This document shows, in pieces, positions 10,430-21,850 of a stretch of 64,000 nucleotides of DNA (the first letter of the stretch is position 1; each line of letters begins with the position of its first letter). Under the pieces are notes generated by a model. That model was not told the origin of the DNA, searched no databases, and saw only the letters and a list, made by a program, of their open reading frames with translations. Source of the stretch: Pelagibacteraceae bacterium AG-359-E06 (GTDB taxonomy: Bacteria; Pseudomonadota; Alphaproteobacteria; Pelagibacterales; Pelagibacteraceae); contig QCET01000002.1 of assembly GCA_003280495.1 (NCBI GenBank), forward strand, positions 35,610 to 99,609, written 5' to 3'. A program made the translations under genes and the position numbers.

Positions 10430-11191
10430 ATGGAAAATTCAATTTGGATTACAGGAGCTAGCAGCGGAATTGGCAAAGCTCTTGCTTTAAAATTTGCGAA
10501 AAATAATTGGAAAGTTGCTATTTCGGCTCGTAGAGAAGAATTGTTAAAAGATATAGAAAAATCTAACCAAAATATAAAATCTTTCAAACTAGATATAAAA
10601 AATGCCGAAGAGTGCAAAGACGTATTTTCCAAAATACGATCAAATTTTGGAGATATAAGCGTGGCAGTTTTTTGTACTGGTATTCACGATCCTCAGTCTG
10701 AAAAATCTTTTAATCTGGCTAAAATTAAAGAAATTAATGACGTGAATTATATGGGAACAATTAATTCTATTAATTCTGTCTATGAGTATTTTAAAAATAA
10801 AAAAAATGGACATATTTCAATAGTATCGTCTGTTGCTGGTTACAGAGGTTTACCAAATGCCGGAGCTTATTGTGCATCAAAATCTGCGCTTAACAGCTTT
10901 GCCGAAAGTTTATATTTTCAACTTAGACCTCATAATGTAGGCGTTTCTCTTGTGTGTCCTGGTTTTATAAAAACACCAATGACAGACCAAAATGATTTTC
11001 CTATGCCAATGATAAAATCACCTGAATATGCTGCTGAAAAAATATATGACGGAATAATTAATAAAAATAGTTTTGAGATACACTTTCCAAAAGGCTTCAC
11101 TTACCTAATGAAATTAATACAATTACTACCAAACTGGTTGTATTTTGGAGCAATTAATTTAGGAAACAAGTACATGAAAAGAGACAAGTAA
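10430..11191 (+). CDS. Short-chain dehydrogenase/reductase
   Basis: 253 aa; TGASSGIGKALA, NAGAYCASKSA (YxxxK). Confidence 0.9.
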   Translation: MENSIWITGASSGIGKALALKFAKNNWKVAISARREELLKDIEKSNQNIKSFKLDIKNAEECKDVFSKIRSNFGDISVAVFCTGIHDPQSEKSFNLAKIKEINDVNYMGTINSINSVYEYFKNKKNGHISIVSSVAGYRGLPNAGAYCASKSALNSFAESLYFQLRPHNVGVSLVCPGFIKTPMTDQNDFPMPMIKSPEYAAEKIYDGIINKNSFEIHFPKGFTYLMKLIQLLPNWLYFGAINLGNKYMKRDK

Positions 11192-11200
11192 ATTTCAATT

Positions 11201-12520
11201 ATGAAAATTTTGATTTTGGATCCAGAGAGAAAAGTGCCATATAGAATTTCAAAAGATACAAGCGGAGGTTATGGTACCGGAAATGATTTCGGCGATACTT
11301 TTATTCCTAAGTTTTTAAAAAAAACTCTTAGATTAGTTCATGATTGGCCACCTCTCTTTGCAATTTATTCTATGTCTGTTTTAAAAAATTACGGTCATAA
11401 GGTTAATTATTCTAAGACTTTAGATAATCATTTTGAGGAATATGATTTATATATTGTAGTATCTTCAATTGTTTGTTGTGAAACTGAGTGCGAAAATATT
11501 AAAAAATTAAAAAAGCTGAATAAAAAAATTCTCGTAATTGGACCATTTGCTACAAGTAATCCAAAAAAATATATAGAAGCCGGAGGTTCAGTGATACTTG
11601 GAGAGCCTGAATTTTTCTTTCTTAAATATAAAAATCTAAATGAGATAGAATTTTCAGAAACAGTTATTTTTAATCATGAATTTAAATTAGACGATTTACC
11701 TTATCCAGATTGGAAAGGTGTAATTAAGAAAAATAAAACAAGTTTATTATTTGGTATGGAAAAATCACTTCCAATTTTGGCTACAAGGGGATGTCCATAT
11801 TCTTGCTTTAAGTACTGCGTATATCCGCTCCAGCAAGGACGCAAGCCGAGACATAGAAGTGCTAGAAATATTGTTGATGAGATTGAGTATTGGAAAAATA
11901 AATTAAATATTAGAATGTTTATTTTTAGAGACCCTGTATTCTCAATTAATAAAAAACATACTATTGAATTTTGTAATGAACTAATTTCTAGGAAACTAAA
12001 TATAAGATTTGTAATTGAAACTCACTTAAGAATATTAGATTCAGAATTAATAAAAAAATTAAAAAATGCAGGCCTAAAAGCTGTAAAAGTTGGTGTCGAA
12101 AGCGGCGTTGAGGAAGTGCTTAAAAGCGCAAGTAGATTTACTGTTAAGAAAGATGAACAATTATCAAAAATAAGAGAATTAGAAAAAAATAATATACTTA
12201 TCTCAGCTATGTTTATCATTGGTTTTCCGACAGATAATGAGGACTCAATAATGAAAACTATTGAATATGCAAAAAAATTAAATACAACTTTTTCACAATT
12301 TAGTGTTTGGACACCATATCCAGGAACGCCAGTCTACAAAGAATTTGAAAACAAAATTACTGCTAAAAATTTTGAGCAATTCGATCAATATCATTTAGTT
12401 TTCTCTCATGATGTTTTATCTCCAGAAAAAATTAGAAATATGTTAAGTAAAACTTATACCATGTATTATGGTAGAATTAATTGGCTTTTTAAATTTGTAA
12501 AAAATTCCTTAGTTGCTTAA
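11201..12520 (+). CDS. B12-binding-domain radical SAM protein with CX3CX3C cluster motif
   Basis: 439 aa; N-terminal B12-binding-like region, RGCPYSCFKYCVYPLQQG, downstream VGVESGVEEVLK and GFPTDNEDS. Confidence 0.8.
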   Translation: MKILILDPERKVPYRISKDTSGGYGTGNDFGDTFIPKFLKKTLRLVHDWPPLFAIYSMSVLKNYGHKVNYSKTLDNHFEEYDLYIVVSSIVCCETECENIKKLKKLNKKILVIGPFATSNPKKYIEAGGSVILGEPEFFFLKYKNLNEIEFSETVIFNHEFKLDDLPYPDWKGVIKKNKTSLLFGMEKSLPILATRGCPYSCFKYCVYPLQQGRKPRHRSARNIVDEIEYWKNKLNIRMFIFRDPVFSINKKHTIEFCNELISRKLNIRFVIETHLRILDSELIKKLKNAGLKAVKVGVESGVEEVLKSASRFTVKKDEQLSKIRELEKNNILISAMFIIGFPTDNEDSIMKTIEYAKKLNTTFSQFSVWTPYPGTPVYKEFENKITAKNFEQFDQYHLVFSHDVLSPEKIRNMLSKTYTMYYGRINWLFKFVKNSLVA

Positions 12521-12570
12521 TTTTTTTTTTAAGAGTTGAAATGTTTTTTTTTTTAATATAATAAAATTAA

Positions 12571-13317
12571 ATGCGTTTTATTATCATTGCTTTAATTTTA
12601 CTGTTCTACAGTCCTGTAAATGCTAAAGTTACGAAAATTGATGTTCCTATAAGTGATATGCCAATGAAAGCAATTGAAAGTCCAAACTCAAAAGTGAATT
12701 TAATTATGTTTGTTGGTGGACCAGGTTTAAAACATGGTAAGTTAGGCAAAGTAAAAAATCCACTAATAAGAGCAAAATCAATCTTTAAACAATCTGGTGC
12801 CAATTTATATTTTTTTCCAAATCCTAAAAAGGGAAAAGCAATGAAACTTAGTCATAGAATTAGTAGAAAACATGCTGATAATATTTTAAAAGTTTCTAAA
12901 ATAGTAAAAAAAAGAAATAATTTACCAACTATTTTAGTTGGACATAGCAGAGGTGGCACATCAGTTTCTAACGCTGCGGCTGTTCATGGAGCAAAAATTG
13001 ACGGAATTGTAAACGCTGCAGCTATGACAACAACTTCTAATAAAGTATCCTCTAAACATATAATCACAAAGATTTTAAAAAAAGGTGTAGATACTCATAT
13101 TTTAATTGTTCACCCAGAAAAAGATACATGTTTAGTAACTCCTTATAGACCTTTACCTAAGCTCATGAAAAATTTGAAAGCAAAAAGTAAAAAGTTAGTA
13201 ACTGTTAATGGCGGGGGAACTACTGGTAGAGAATGTGGACCATTACATAGACATGGTTTTGAAAACACTGAAAAAGAATTAGCAAACTCTATAATAAATT
13301 GGGCTTCAGGTTTATAA
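12571..13317 (+). CDS. Secreted alpha/beta-hydrolase-like protein
   Basis: Signal peptide; GHSRGG nucleophile-elbow motif; candidate Asp/His (HPEKDTC, GPLHRHGFE). Confidence 0.65.
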   Translation: MRFIIIALILLFYSPVNAKVTKIDVPISDMPMKAIESPNSKVNLIMFVGGPGLKHGKLGKVKNPLIRAKSIFKQSGANLYFFPNPKKGKAMKLSHRISRKHADNILKVSKIVKKRNNLPTILVGHSRGGTSVSNAAAVHGAKIDGIVNAAAMTTTSNKVSSKHIITKILKKGVDTHILIVHPEKDTCLVTPYRPLPKLMKNLKAKSKKLVTVNGGGTTGRECGPLHRHGFENTEKELANSIINWASGL

Positions 13318-13325
13318 TATTTAAA

Positions 13326-13715
13326 TTATTTTAAAATTTTCCAAATACCTTCGGCAGTTGCAAGAAGTTTTTCATTGCATTTTAATTCACCATACATGAA
13401 TATTAAAGATCTTGTTTGTTTTTTTATTTTAGCATACCCGATTATTTCATCACCCGGTTTTGAACCGCCTATAAAATTTATACTCATTGATATTGTTACC
13501 GCTCCACCTTCAATATTCTGATGAGCAGCAGTACCCATTCCAGAATCTAACATTGACATCACATATCCTCCATGCGTGACCCCTCCAGCATTCATATGAA
13601 AGTCTTGTATGGTTGTCTTGTATTCATATTCACTCTCTGACAACTTTCTGAAGACTAAACCTCCGTTATGCTTCATGAAACCTACCTTGGAGATATTTCG
13701 AAATTCTTTTTCCAT
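13326..13715 (-). CDS. PaaI-type hotdog thioesterase
   Basis: 129 aa; NAGGVTHGGYVMSMLDSGMGTAA. Confidence 0.82.
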   Translation of the reverse strand: MEKEFRNISKVGFMKHNGGLVFRKLSESEYEYKTTIQDFHMNAGGVTHGGYVMSMLDSGMGTAAHQNIEGGAVTISMSINFIGGSKPGDEIIGYAKIKKQTRSLIFMYGELKCNEKLLATAEGIWKILK

Positions 13716-14095
13716 TATTCTGGTTTAAATATTAAAGCCTTTCCATTATTGCAATATCTTTTTCCTGTTGGCGCTGGCCCGTCATCGAAAATATGACCGT
13801 GATGCCCACCGCATTTCACGCAATGGTATTCAGTTCGAGCATATCCTATTAAATGATCTGTTTTAGTTTCAAAAACATCTTTACAGCTTTTAAAAAAAGA
13901 TGGCCAACCGGTTCCACTATCAAATTTCATTGAAGAATCAAAAAGTTTTGTATTACAACCGGCACAATAATACGATCCTTGTCTTTTTTCTGAATTTAGT
14001 TCACTACTTCCTGCTCTTTCAGTGCCTTCTTCCCTAAGAATCATATATTGTTCAGTATCTAGCTGTTTTTGCCACTCCAATTTGCTTTTTTTCAT
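13715..14095 (-). CDS. msrB: Peptide-methionine (R)-S-oxide reductase
   Basis: GSYYCAGCNTKLFDSSMKFDSGTGWPSF, CVKCGGHHGHIFDDGP, RYCNNG (Asn at the usual resolving/Ser position). Confidence 0.94.
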   Translation of the reverse strand: MKKSKLEWQKQLDTEQYMILREEGTERAGSSELNSEKRQGSYYCAGCNTKLFDSSMKFDSGTGWPSFFKSCKDVFETKTDHLIGYARTEYHCVKCGGHHGHIFDDGPAPTGKRYCNNGKALIFKPE

Positions 14096-14142
14096 AGTTG
14101 ATAATTATATCCTTTTTTTATAAAGGATACGCAGTTAGTCAA

Positions 14143-16809
14143 ATGAAAAAAAATTTAAATAGTTTCAATGCATTAAAAAGTCTAAAAGTTGGCGAAAAAG
14201 TTTATAAATATTTTAATATAAAAGATGCAGAAAATAACGGTTTGAAAGGGGTAAGCAAACTTCCTAATTCATTAAAAGTTTTATTGGAAAATTTATTGAG
14301 GAATGAAGATGGGGTAGCAGTAAATAAAAACCAAATAATTGCAATAAAAGACTGGTTAAAAAACAAAAGTTCAAAAACTGAGATTGCCTTTACACCTGCA
14401 AGAGTTTTAATGCAGGATTATACAGGCATTCCTGCAGTAGCTGACCTTGCAGCAATGCGTGATGCTGTGGCATCTAAAAAAAAGGATCCAAGCAAAATAA
14501 ATCCTTTATCAAAGGTTGATCTTGTAATTGATCATTCAGTTATGGTTGATAAATACGCAGGCAAAGACTCATTTAAAAAAAATGTAGAAATAGAATTTTC
14601 AAGAAACGGGGAACGATATTCCTTTTTAAAATGGGGGCAACAAGCGTTTGATAATTTTAATGTAGTGCCTCCAGGAACAGGAATATGTCATCAAGTTAAC
14701 TTAGAATATTTAGCCAAAGTTGTTTGGTCAAACAAAGTTGGCAATGACATATTCGCTTATCCAGATACACTCGTTGGAACCGATAGTCATACGACTATGG
14801 TGAACGGTCTTTCTGTTTTAGGCTGGGGTGTTGGTGGAATTGAAGCTGAAGCCGCAATGTTAGGACAACCTATTTCTATGTTAATACCCGAGGTAATTGG
14901 ATTTGAACTGACAGGTAAATTAAAAGAGGGAACTACAGCAACTGACTTAGTCTTAACAATAGTGCAGATGTTAAGAACAAAAGGGGTTGTAGGTAAATTT
15001 GTAGAATTTTATGGATCTGGATTAAAAAATTTATCATTAGCAGATAGGGCAACAATTGGTAACATGGCACCAGAATATGGTGCGACTTGCGGATTTTTTC
15101 CAATAGATGAAGAAACTATTAAATATTTAAAATTTTCTGGTCGTAACAACGAAACCATAAACCTGGTAGAGGAGTATGCGAAAGAACAAGGTATGTGGTC
15201 AAGTAATGATTTAGAATTTACAGATACACTTAAACTTAATATGACAGATGTAGTTCCGTGTATATCTGGACCAAAGCGTCCTCAAGACAAAGTAGAATTA
15301 ACATCCGCTGCGAAGTCTTTTTCTGAGTCATTTAAACTATATACAAAACGAGATAAATTTAAAGAAAGTAAAGTTGATAATGAAAGTTATAAACTAAGAG
15401 ACGGCAATATTGTTATTGCCGCAATCACATCATGCACCAACACTTCAAACCCAAACGTACTGATCGGAGCTGGTCTAGTAGCAAAAAAAGCAATTGATAA
15501 AGGATTAAAAGTAAAACCTTGGGTTAAAACATCACTAGCACCCGGATCGCAAGTGGTGACTGATTATTTGGATAAAGCTGGTTTAACTAAATATTTAGAT
15601 GAACTTGGTTTTAATTTAGTTGGTTATGGTTGTACAACGTGTATCGGTAATTCAGGTCCATTAAATGAAAATATTTCAAAAGCCATAAATAATTCTGACC
15701 TTTATGCAGTATCTGTACTTTCGGGAAACAGAAATTTTGAAGGAAGAATTAGTCCTGATGTAAAAGCAAATTATTTGGCTTCTCCACCTTTAGTAGTTGC
15801 TTATGCTTTAGCGGGTTCTATGGATATAGATTTATATAAAGACTCATTAGGAAAAGATAAAAATAACCAGGATGTATACTTAAAAGATATTTGGCCAAGT
15901 AATAAAGAAATTGAAGATTTAATACTCAAATCAATAAATGCTGAAATGTTTAAAAAAAGGTATGAAAATGTTTCATCTGGTCCCAAGGAATGGCAAAAAA
16001 TAAATATACCTGCAAGTGAAATTTATTCATGGGATGATAATTCAACTTACGTCAAAAAACCTCCTTTCTTTGAAAACTTAACTGAGAAGCCCGAGGGATT
16101 TAAATCAATTAAAGATGCAAGACCACTTTTAATGTTAGCTGATACCGTAACCACGGATCATATTTCTCCGGCTGGCTCAATCCAAAAGGATGGACCAACA
16201 GGTGAATATTTTATGAAAAGACAAATTATGCCAAAAGATTTTAATTCATATGGAACCAGACGGGGTAACCACGAGGTAATGATGAGAGGTACTTTTGCAA
16301 ATATTAGAATAAAAAATGAGATTGCTCCAGGCACAGAAGGTGGTTTAACTAAGCTATATCCAGACGATGAAGTAATGAGTGTATATGATGCATCAGTCGA
16401 ATACCAAAAACGTGGTGTCGATTTAGTTGTTATTGCAGGAAAAGAGTATGGCACTGGCTCATCTAGAGATTGGGCAGCAAAAGGAACAAAACTTTTAGGT
16501 ATAAAAGCTGTTCTTGCTGAAAGCTTCGAGAGAATTCATAGGTCAAATTTAGTGGGTATGGGTATACTACCTCTACAGTTCGCTAATGATATTAATCGAA
16601 AAAATCTTAATTTGAATGGTTCAGAGCTATTTACAATATTAAATATCGAAAAAGGTGTCAATCCACGAGACGAAATCATTGTGGAGATTAAGTATGTTGA
16701 TGGTACTTTAAAAAAGATAAAAACTATTTGTAGAATTGATACTGAAAATGAAATTGAGTATTATAAAAATGGCGGTATTTTACAGTATGTTTTAAGGAAA
16801 ATGATTTAG
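14143..16809 (+). CDS. acnA: Aconitate hydratase (AcnA/IRP type)
   Basis: About 888 aa from ATG 14143; [48 protein letters not shown]. Confidence 0.95.
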   Translation: MKKNLNSFNALKSLKVGEKVYKYFNIKDAENNGLKGVSKLPNSLKVLLENLLRNEDGVAVNKNQIIAIKDWLKNKSSKTEIAFTPARVLMQDYTGIPAVADLAAMRDAVASKKKDPSKINPLSKVDLVIDHSVMVDKYAGKDSFKKNVEIEFSRNGERYSFLKWGQQAFDNFNVVPPGTGICHQVNLEYLAKVVWSNKVGNDIFAYPDTLVGTDSHTTMVNGLSVLGWGVGGIEAEAAMLGQPISMLIPEVIGFELTGKLKEGTTATDLVLTIVQMLRTKGVVGKFVEFYGSGLKNLSLADRATIGNMAPEYGATCGFFPIDEETIKYLKFSGRNNETINLVEEYAKEQGMWSSNDLEFTDTLKLNMTDVVPCISGPKRPQDKVELTSAAKSFSESFKLYTKRDKFKESKVDNESYKLRDGNIVIAAITSCTNTSNPNVLIGAGLVAKKAIDKGLKVKPWVKTSLAPGSQVVTDYLDKAGLTKYLDELGFNLVGYGCTTCIGNSGPLNENISKAINNSDLYAVSVLSGNRNFEGRISPDVKANYLASPPLVVAYALAGSMDIDLYKDSLGKDKNNQDVYLKDIWPSNKEIEDLILKSINAEMFKKRYENVSSGPKEWQKINIPASEIYSWDDNSTYVKKPPFFENLTEKPEGFKSIKDARPLLMLADTVTTDHISPAGSIQKDGPTGEYFMKRQIMPKDFNSYGTRRGNHEVMMRGTFANIRIKNEIAPGTEGGLTKLYPDDEVMSVYDASVEYQKRGVDLVVIAGKEYGTGSSRDWAAKGTKLLGIKAVLAESFERIHRSNLVGMGILPLQFANDINRKNLNLNGSELFTILNIEKGVNPRDEIIVEIKYVDGTLKKIKTICRIDTENEIEYYKNGGILQYVLRKMI

Positions 16810-18314
16810 TGCAAGAAGTTTTAGTTAAAGTTTATCCATCGAAAGCAAAATTAAAAAAAGAAGATCAATTAGCTTGGAAAATAGCTGAGATAGCATCTGA
16901 TAAAGCACCACTTGACGATGATGCAGTTGAAATGGTGATCAATCGTATAATAGATAATGCTTCTGTAGCTATAGCTTCTTTTGGACGTAGACCTGTTACT
17001 ACGGCTCGAGAAATGGCTTTGGCTCACCCTAGAAAAAAGGGTGCAACTATATTTGGAATTAATTCAAAAAAAAAATTTGATTGTGAATGGGCCGCATGGG
17101 CAAATGGAACCGCAGTTAGAGAATTAGATTTTCATGACACTTTTTTGGCTGCAGACTATTCTCATCCTGCTGATAATATTCCACCCATTCTTGCGGTTGC
17201 GCAACAGTCAGGCTGTGACGGAAAATCATTAATAAAAGGAATATTAACTGGATATGAAGTTCAAGTGAATTTAGTAAAAGGAATATGTTTGCATGAACAC
17301 AAAATTGATCATATAGCTCATTTAGGACCAAGCGCGGCAGCTGGTATTGGCACTTTACTTTCGTTAAAGACTGAGCAAATTTATCAAGCTGTACAGCAAG
17401 CATTACATGTTACGGTATCAACCAGGCAATCGAGGAAAGGTGAAATTTCATCTTGGAAAGCTTTCGCGCCAGCTCACGCTGGTAAATTAGCAATCGAAGC
17501 TGTTGACAGGGTGATGAGAGGTGAGGGAGCTCCAAGTCCTATTTATGAAGGTGAAGATAGCATCATTGCTTACGTTCTATCAGGCCCACAAGCAGAATAT
17601 AGAGTACCATTACCGAATTTAAACGAGCCAAAGAAAGCAATTTTAGAAACATATACTAAAGAACATTCAGCAGAGTATCAAGCTCAAGCATTAATTGATC
17701 TTGCAATAAGTCTTAATAAAGAAATAAAAGATTTTTCAAATGTAAAGAATATTGATTTGCATACAAGTCATCATACACACAATGTAATTGGAACAGGCGC
17801 AAATGATCCACAAAAAATGGATCCAAAGGCAAGTCGCGAAACTTTAGATCACTCGATAATGTATATTTTAGCTGTGGCGCTTGAGGATGGGAAATGGCAT
17901 CACATAAATTCTTATACTTCTAAAAGAGCAAACAAACCTTCTACAATTAATCTTTGGCAAAAAATAAAAACATTTGAAGATTCAGAATGGACAAATAAAT
18001 ATCACGATCCAGACCCAACTAAGAGGTGTTTTGGAGGTAAGATAACAATTAATTTTAATGATGGTTCAGTAATTTCAAGAGAACTTGAAATTGCTAATGC
18101 AAACCCTAATGGAAAAAAGCCCTTTAAAAGGCAGAATTATATTGAAAAATTTAAAACATTAACTGACGGGTTGATAAAAGAAACTGAAAGTAAAAGATTT
18201 TTAAAACAAGTGCAAGATTTACATAAATTAAAAAAAGGCGAGCTTTACAAACTAAATATAGAGGTAAAAAGCAAATTTAATAAAAAGATAAAGAAAAATA
18301 AAACTATTTTTTAA
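16809..18314 (+). CDS. prpD: MmgE/PrpD family protein (2-methylcitrate dehydratase-like)
   Basis: 501 aa; GTG start overlapping the acnA stop (TAGTG); [45 protein letters not shown]. Confidence 0.88.
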   Translation: MQEVLVKVYPSKAKLKKEDQLAWKIAEIASDKAPLDDDAVEMVINRIIDNASVAIASFGRRPVTTAREMALAHPRKKGATIFGINSKKKFDCEWAAWANGTAVRELDFHDTFLAADYSHPADNIPPILAVAQQSGCDGKSLIKGILTGYEVQVNLVKGICLHEHKIDHIAHLGPSAAAGIGTLLSLKTEQIYQAVQQALHVTVSTRQSRKGEISSWKAFAPAHAGKLAIEAVDRVMRGEGAPSPIYEGEDSIIAYVLSGPQAEYRVPLPNLNEPKKAILETYTKEHSAEYQAQALIDLAISLNKEIKDFSNVKNIDLHTSHHTHNVIGTGANDPQKMDPKASRETLDHSIMYILAVALEDGKWHHINSYTSKRANKPSTINLWQKIKTFEDSEWTNKYHDPDPTKRCFGGKITINFNDGSVISRELEIANANPNGKKPFKRQNYIEKFKTLTDGLIKETESKRFLKQVQDLHKLKKGELYKLNIEVKSKFNKKIKKNKTIF

Positions 18315-18753
18315 TCTGAATTTGTTGTCCCTCTAACCACTTAGCATCTTCACCTTTATAATGTTCTTTTTTCCATATCGGTGTCTTTTTTTTTATCTCT
18401 TCTATTATAAATCTTGAGAACTCGTAAACTTGACTTCGGTGTTTGCAAGCGACCGCGATAATAATAGATATTCCACCCAATGGTACATAACCTTTAACGT
18501 GTTCGACAAAAGCCACAGGATGTTCAAGCTTTAATTTTTTAATAGCATCTTCATAAATTTCTTTAAAACTTTTTTTTACCATCTTGTCATGTGAGTCATA
18601 AGTAATACCAGTGACTTCTTTTTCATTGTTCATGTCTCTAACTGTACCAATAAAAAATAATGAAGCACCGCACTTATGAGACTCTATGAAATCTGTAGCT
18701 CTTTCTAAAGAGATTTTACTTATCTTCAAATTTACAACATCACAGTGAAACAT
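18304..18753 (-). CDS. moaE: Molybdopterin synthase catalytic subunit
   Basis: [42 protein letters not shown]. Confidence 0.94.
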   Translation of the reverse strand: MFHCDVVNLKISKISLERATDFIESHKCGASLFFIGTVRDMNNEKEVTGITYDSHDKMVKKSFKEIYEDAIKKLKLEHPVAFVEHVKGYVPLGGISIIIAVACKHRSQVYEFSRFIIEEIKKKTPIWKKEHYKGEDAKWLEGQQIQIKK

Positions 18754-19022
18754 TAACCTCCTCCTATTGGTGGAATAATTGCCAATTTTTGATCTTTATT
18801 TAATTTATAATTATCTTCAACAATTTCGTTATCTTCTGAGCTAAAAGCAGATTTTTTCACTACTTCTAAATAATTATTATTTTTAGGAAATTCATTTTTA
18901 ATCATTTGCTCTAATTTAATTCTTAAATCCTTAACCGTTATTTCATTATCAAATTCAAAATGTAAAAATTCGTCTTTACTAAACTCTTTACTCATTCCAA
19001 ATAACTCTAACTTAATAATCAT
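18753..19022 (-). CDS. moaD: Molybdopterin synthase sulfur carrier subunit
   Basis: 89 aa ubiquitin-like, C-terminal ...AIIPPIGGG. Confidence 0.9.
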   Translation of the reverse strand: MIIKLELFGMSKEFSKDEFLHFEFDNEITVKDLRIKLEQMIKNEFPKNNNYLEVVKKSAFSSEDNEIVEDNYKLNKDQKLAIIPPIGGG

Positions 19023-20175
19023 AATAATCTACTCGAGATCCTTTTTTTACAATACTTTTTTTTTGACTCAATTTAATCCAACAATTTGCATTTACTAAGC
19101 TTTTTATTCTAAAAGATTCCTGGCCACTTAAAATTTTGAGAGTTTTATTATTTGTTATGCCCCTTAAAAATAGAGTTAAATTTTTATTTTTTTTATAATT
19201 TTGTAGCATGCGTCCATTTTTTAATTTTAAGATTTTGCTTTGTAGTTTTAACAATAAAGGCGTAATTAAAAAGTGAAACCCCACAATTGTAGAAATTGGA
19301 TTACCAGGTAAACCAAAATAGTAACTACTTTTTTTAATTGCAAATAAAGTTGGCCGACCAGGTTTCATCAAAATTTTATGAAAAATTACCTTAAACTTAT
19401 TTTTTTTAAGCACTTGAGGAATGAAATCTTTGTGTCCTGCAGATACTCCTCCAGTTGATATTATAATCACATTTTTTATTTTTTGAATTTTTCTAATTTT
19501 ACTGTGTAGCTGTTTAACATTATCTTTTAAAATACCAAGATATATAAATTTAAAATTCAGCCTCTCACTAAATGATTTTATATATTCTGGTATAGAATTA
19601 ATGACTTTATCATTAATTTTTACGTTATCTATAATTTCATTACCTGTGCAAAATAAAATTATAGTTGGTTTTTGATAAACTTTAATATTTTTGATTCCAA
19701 GAGATTTTAAAGCTAAAAGATCTGGAGCAGTAATAGTAGTATTTTTTTTTAAAATAATCTGTCCTTTTTTGTAATCACTGCCAATTTTTCGAACATTTGT
19801 ATTTTTGCTAATTTTTTTTTTTAATTTTACTGCTCCTTTTTCAATTTGCAGATTTTCATATGGCATCATACAGTCATATGGATGAAATATCTTTGCGCCT
19901 GTACTAATTTTATAACAACAATTTTTTTTGTATTTAATTTTATTTTTTTGACCCGCTGAAGTTGCGCCTAAAATTTTAAAACTTTTATTAGATACTGTAT
20001 CAGATGATTTAAATGCAAATCCATCGAGTAAACTATTATTAAAAAAAGGGTTATTTTTTTTTGAATTAATATTTCTTACACAAACATGTTGTAAAGACTT
20101 CTCGACTTTTACAATACTCGTTTTCTTACGAGCAAAATTTAATACTCTTTTCAAAGCAGCTGAGTAAGTTAACAT
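19012..20175 (-). CDS. moeA: Molybdopterin molybdenumtransferase
   Basis: NPFFNNSLLDGFAF, STGGVSAGHKDF, MKPGRPTLF, GLPGNPIST. Confidence 0.92.
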   Translation of the reverse strand: MLTYSAALKRVLNFARKKTSIVKVEKSLQHVCVRNINSKKNNPFFNNSLLDGFAFKSSDTVSNKSFKILGATSAGQKNKIKYKKNCCYKISTGAKIFHPYDCMMPYENLQIEKGAVKLKKKISKNTNVRKIGSDYKKGQIILKKNTTITAPDLLALKSLGIKNIKVYQKPTIILFCTGNEIIDNVKINDKVINSIPEYIKSFSERLNFKFIYLGILKDNVKQLHSKIRKIQKIKNVIIISTGGVSAGHKDFIPQVLKKNKFKVIFHKILMKPGRPTLFAIKKSSYYFGLPGNPISTIVGFHFLITPLLLKLQSKILKLKNGRMLQNYKKNKNLTLFLRGITNNKTLKILSGQESFRIKSLVNANCWIKLSQKKSIVKKGSRVDYYDY

Positions 20176-20176
20176 T

Positions 20177-20719
20177 TTACTTTAAATGAGATAGAAATTC
20201 TGGAAGACCGTTGGGGTTTAGCCATAATCCACTTTTGCCACCTTGTTTTACTAGTAGTCTGATTTCTTCTATAGACAAGTCTGGATTTACAATTTTACTT
20301 AAATCGTAAATAGTTATTAGAGCAGCATTTACACCCATAATAGCTTCCATCTCTACACCTGTTTTTGCGTGTGCGGATACTAAACAATAAACTTCCAAGG
20401 AATAATTACTTTTATTTAAAACTATTTTAATCGAAGAATGCTCAATTGATAATGGATGACACAAAGGAATTAAATCGCTTGTTTTTTTAACGCCCAATAA
20501 ACCTCCAACTTCTGCCAAACTAATAGGATCACCTTTTGGCATATTTTGATTTTCAATTAAATTAAAAACTTTTGAACCGACTATTATTGATCCACATGCT
20601 AAGGCTCTCCTAAGCGTAACTTTTTTGTCAGAAACATCTATCATGTTGTATGATTTTTCTTCAAACAACTCTTTAGTCCAATCTTTAAGATCTTCCTTTG
20701 TTACAATTTTTAATTTCAA
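20177..20719 (-). CDS. moaC: Cyclic pyranopterin monophosphate synthase
   Basis: MIDVSDKKVTLRRA, PLCHPLSI, GVEMEAIMGVNAAL. Confidence 0.94.
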   Translation of the reverse strand: MKLKIVTKEDLKDWTKELFEEKSYNMIDVSDKKVTLRRALACGSIIVGSKVFNLIENQNMPKGDPISLAEVGGLLGVKKTSDLIPLCHPLSIEHSSIKIVLNKSNYSLEVYCLVSAHAKTGVEMEAIMGVNAALITIYDLSKIVNPDLSIEEIRLLVKQGGKSGLWLNPNGLPEFLSHLK

Positions 20720-20720
20720 A

Positions 20721-21758
20721 CTAACCTCCTATTGAAGCTAAATGCGGGGTTGCTCCTGTATCTCCGAGTTCAAGATAGTGAGATTCTTTTTTAAATCTTA
20801 ACTGAGTTAGAATTAAGTTTAACAACTCTTTTTTCTGCGAAGCATCTTTTAATAAGGGTCTTAAACTAACTCCAGTATTACCAAATAGACAAAGTCTTAA
20901 TTCACCCTTTGCGGTCACTCTTAACCTGTTGCAACTTTTGCAAAAATCTTTTGAGTAAGGCGCAATAATACCGAATTTACCTTTTGAACTTGGATTTACA
21001 TAATTTATTGAAGGCCCTGCATCACTTACTCTATCTATAGAATTCCATTTATTTTTAATAAGATAATCTTTAAATATTTTTGATGGTACATGGTATTTAT
21101 TAAAATAATTCAAATTATCTCCAGTTTGCATTAATTCTATATACCTAAAGTCAATTTTCTTTTTGTTTATAAAATCTGACCAAGCATCAAAATCTCTTTC
21201 AGTGTCATTCACTCCTTTTAATAACACAGCATTTATTTTAATATTCGTAAAACCTTTGCTTTGTAAAATATCAATTCCCTCAAGAATTTGTTTTAATTTG
21301 TCATGACCTGTTACTTCTTTAAAGGTTTGAGAATTTAAGCTATCAATACTAATATTAATCCCGTTAATTTTTGTATCGACTATTTGTTCTGCTATTTTAT
21401 TTAATTTATAGCCATTTGTTGTAATTACCACATTGTGAATATTTTTTTTATTTTTTATTATCTTAATTATATCAAAGAAATCTTTTCGTACGGTCGGTTC
21501 ACCACCAGTTATTCTAATTTTAGATACGCCTAAATCAGATAAAGCATCAACAAGATTGTTAATTTCACTAATGTCTAAAAACCCGGGTGCATTTGAAGGT
21601 TTAAAATAACCATTAGGCAAGCAATAGCCGCACTTAAAATTACAAACATCAGTAATTGAAAGCCGAATATATGGAAACGATCTCCCGAAATTGTCCCTCA
21701 ATTTTTCCATTGAGGACAGAGTATCACTATTAAGTATTATTGGAACATTTTTATTCAA
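20721..21758 (-). CDS. moaA: GTP 3',8-cyclase (radical SAM)
   Basis: LRLSITDVCNFKCGYCLP-like motif (IRLSITDVCNFKCGYCLPNG), second cluster CKSCNRLRVTAKGELRLCLFG, C-terminal IGG. Confidence 0.95.
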   Translation of the reverse strand: MNKNVPIILNSDTLSSMEKLRDNFGRSFPYIRLSITDVCNFKCGYCLPNGYFKPSNAPGFLDISEINNLVDALSDLGVSKIRITGGEPTVRKDFFDIIKIIKNKKNIHNVVITTNGYKLNKIAEQIVDTKINGINISIDSLNSQTFKEVTGHDKLKQILEGIDILQSKGFTNIKINAVLLKGVNDTERDFDAWSDFINKKKIDFRYIELMQTGDNLNYFNKYHVPSKIFKDYLIKNKWNSIDRVSDAGPSINYVNPSSKGKFGIIAPYSKDFCKSCNRLRVTAKGELRLCLFGNTGVSLRPLLKDASQKKELLNLILTQLRFKKESHYLELGDTGATPHLASIGG

Positions 21759-21850
21759 CTAAAAATTGATAATGCAAAATACAACCAATAGTAGATACCA
21801 AGATATTTTAATTGCATATATTATGTTGCTTAGCAAAAACAGGAGGGGTT

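Noticed and set aside
16158-16454. Antisense ORF inside acnA (98 aa)
   Set aside because: Fully within a conserved aconitase coding region; no recognisable family.
17116-17403. Minus-strand 95-aa ORF in prpD
   Set aside because: Antisense chance frame in a conserved gene.
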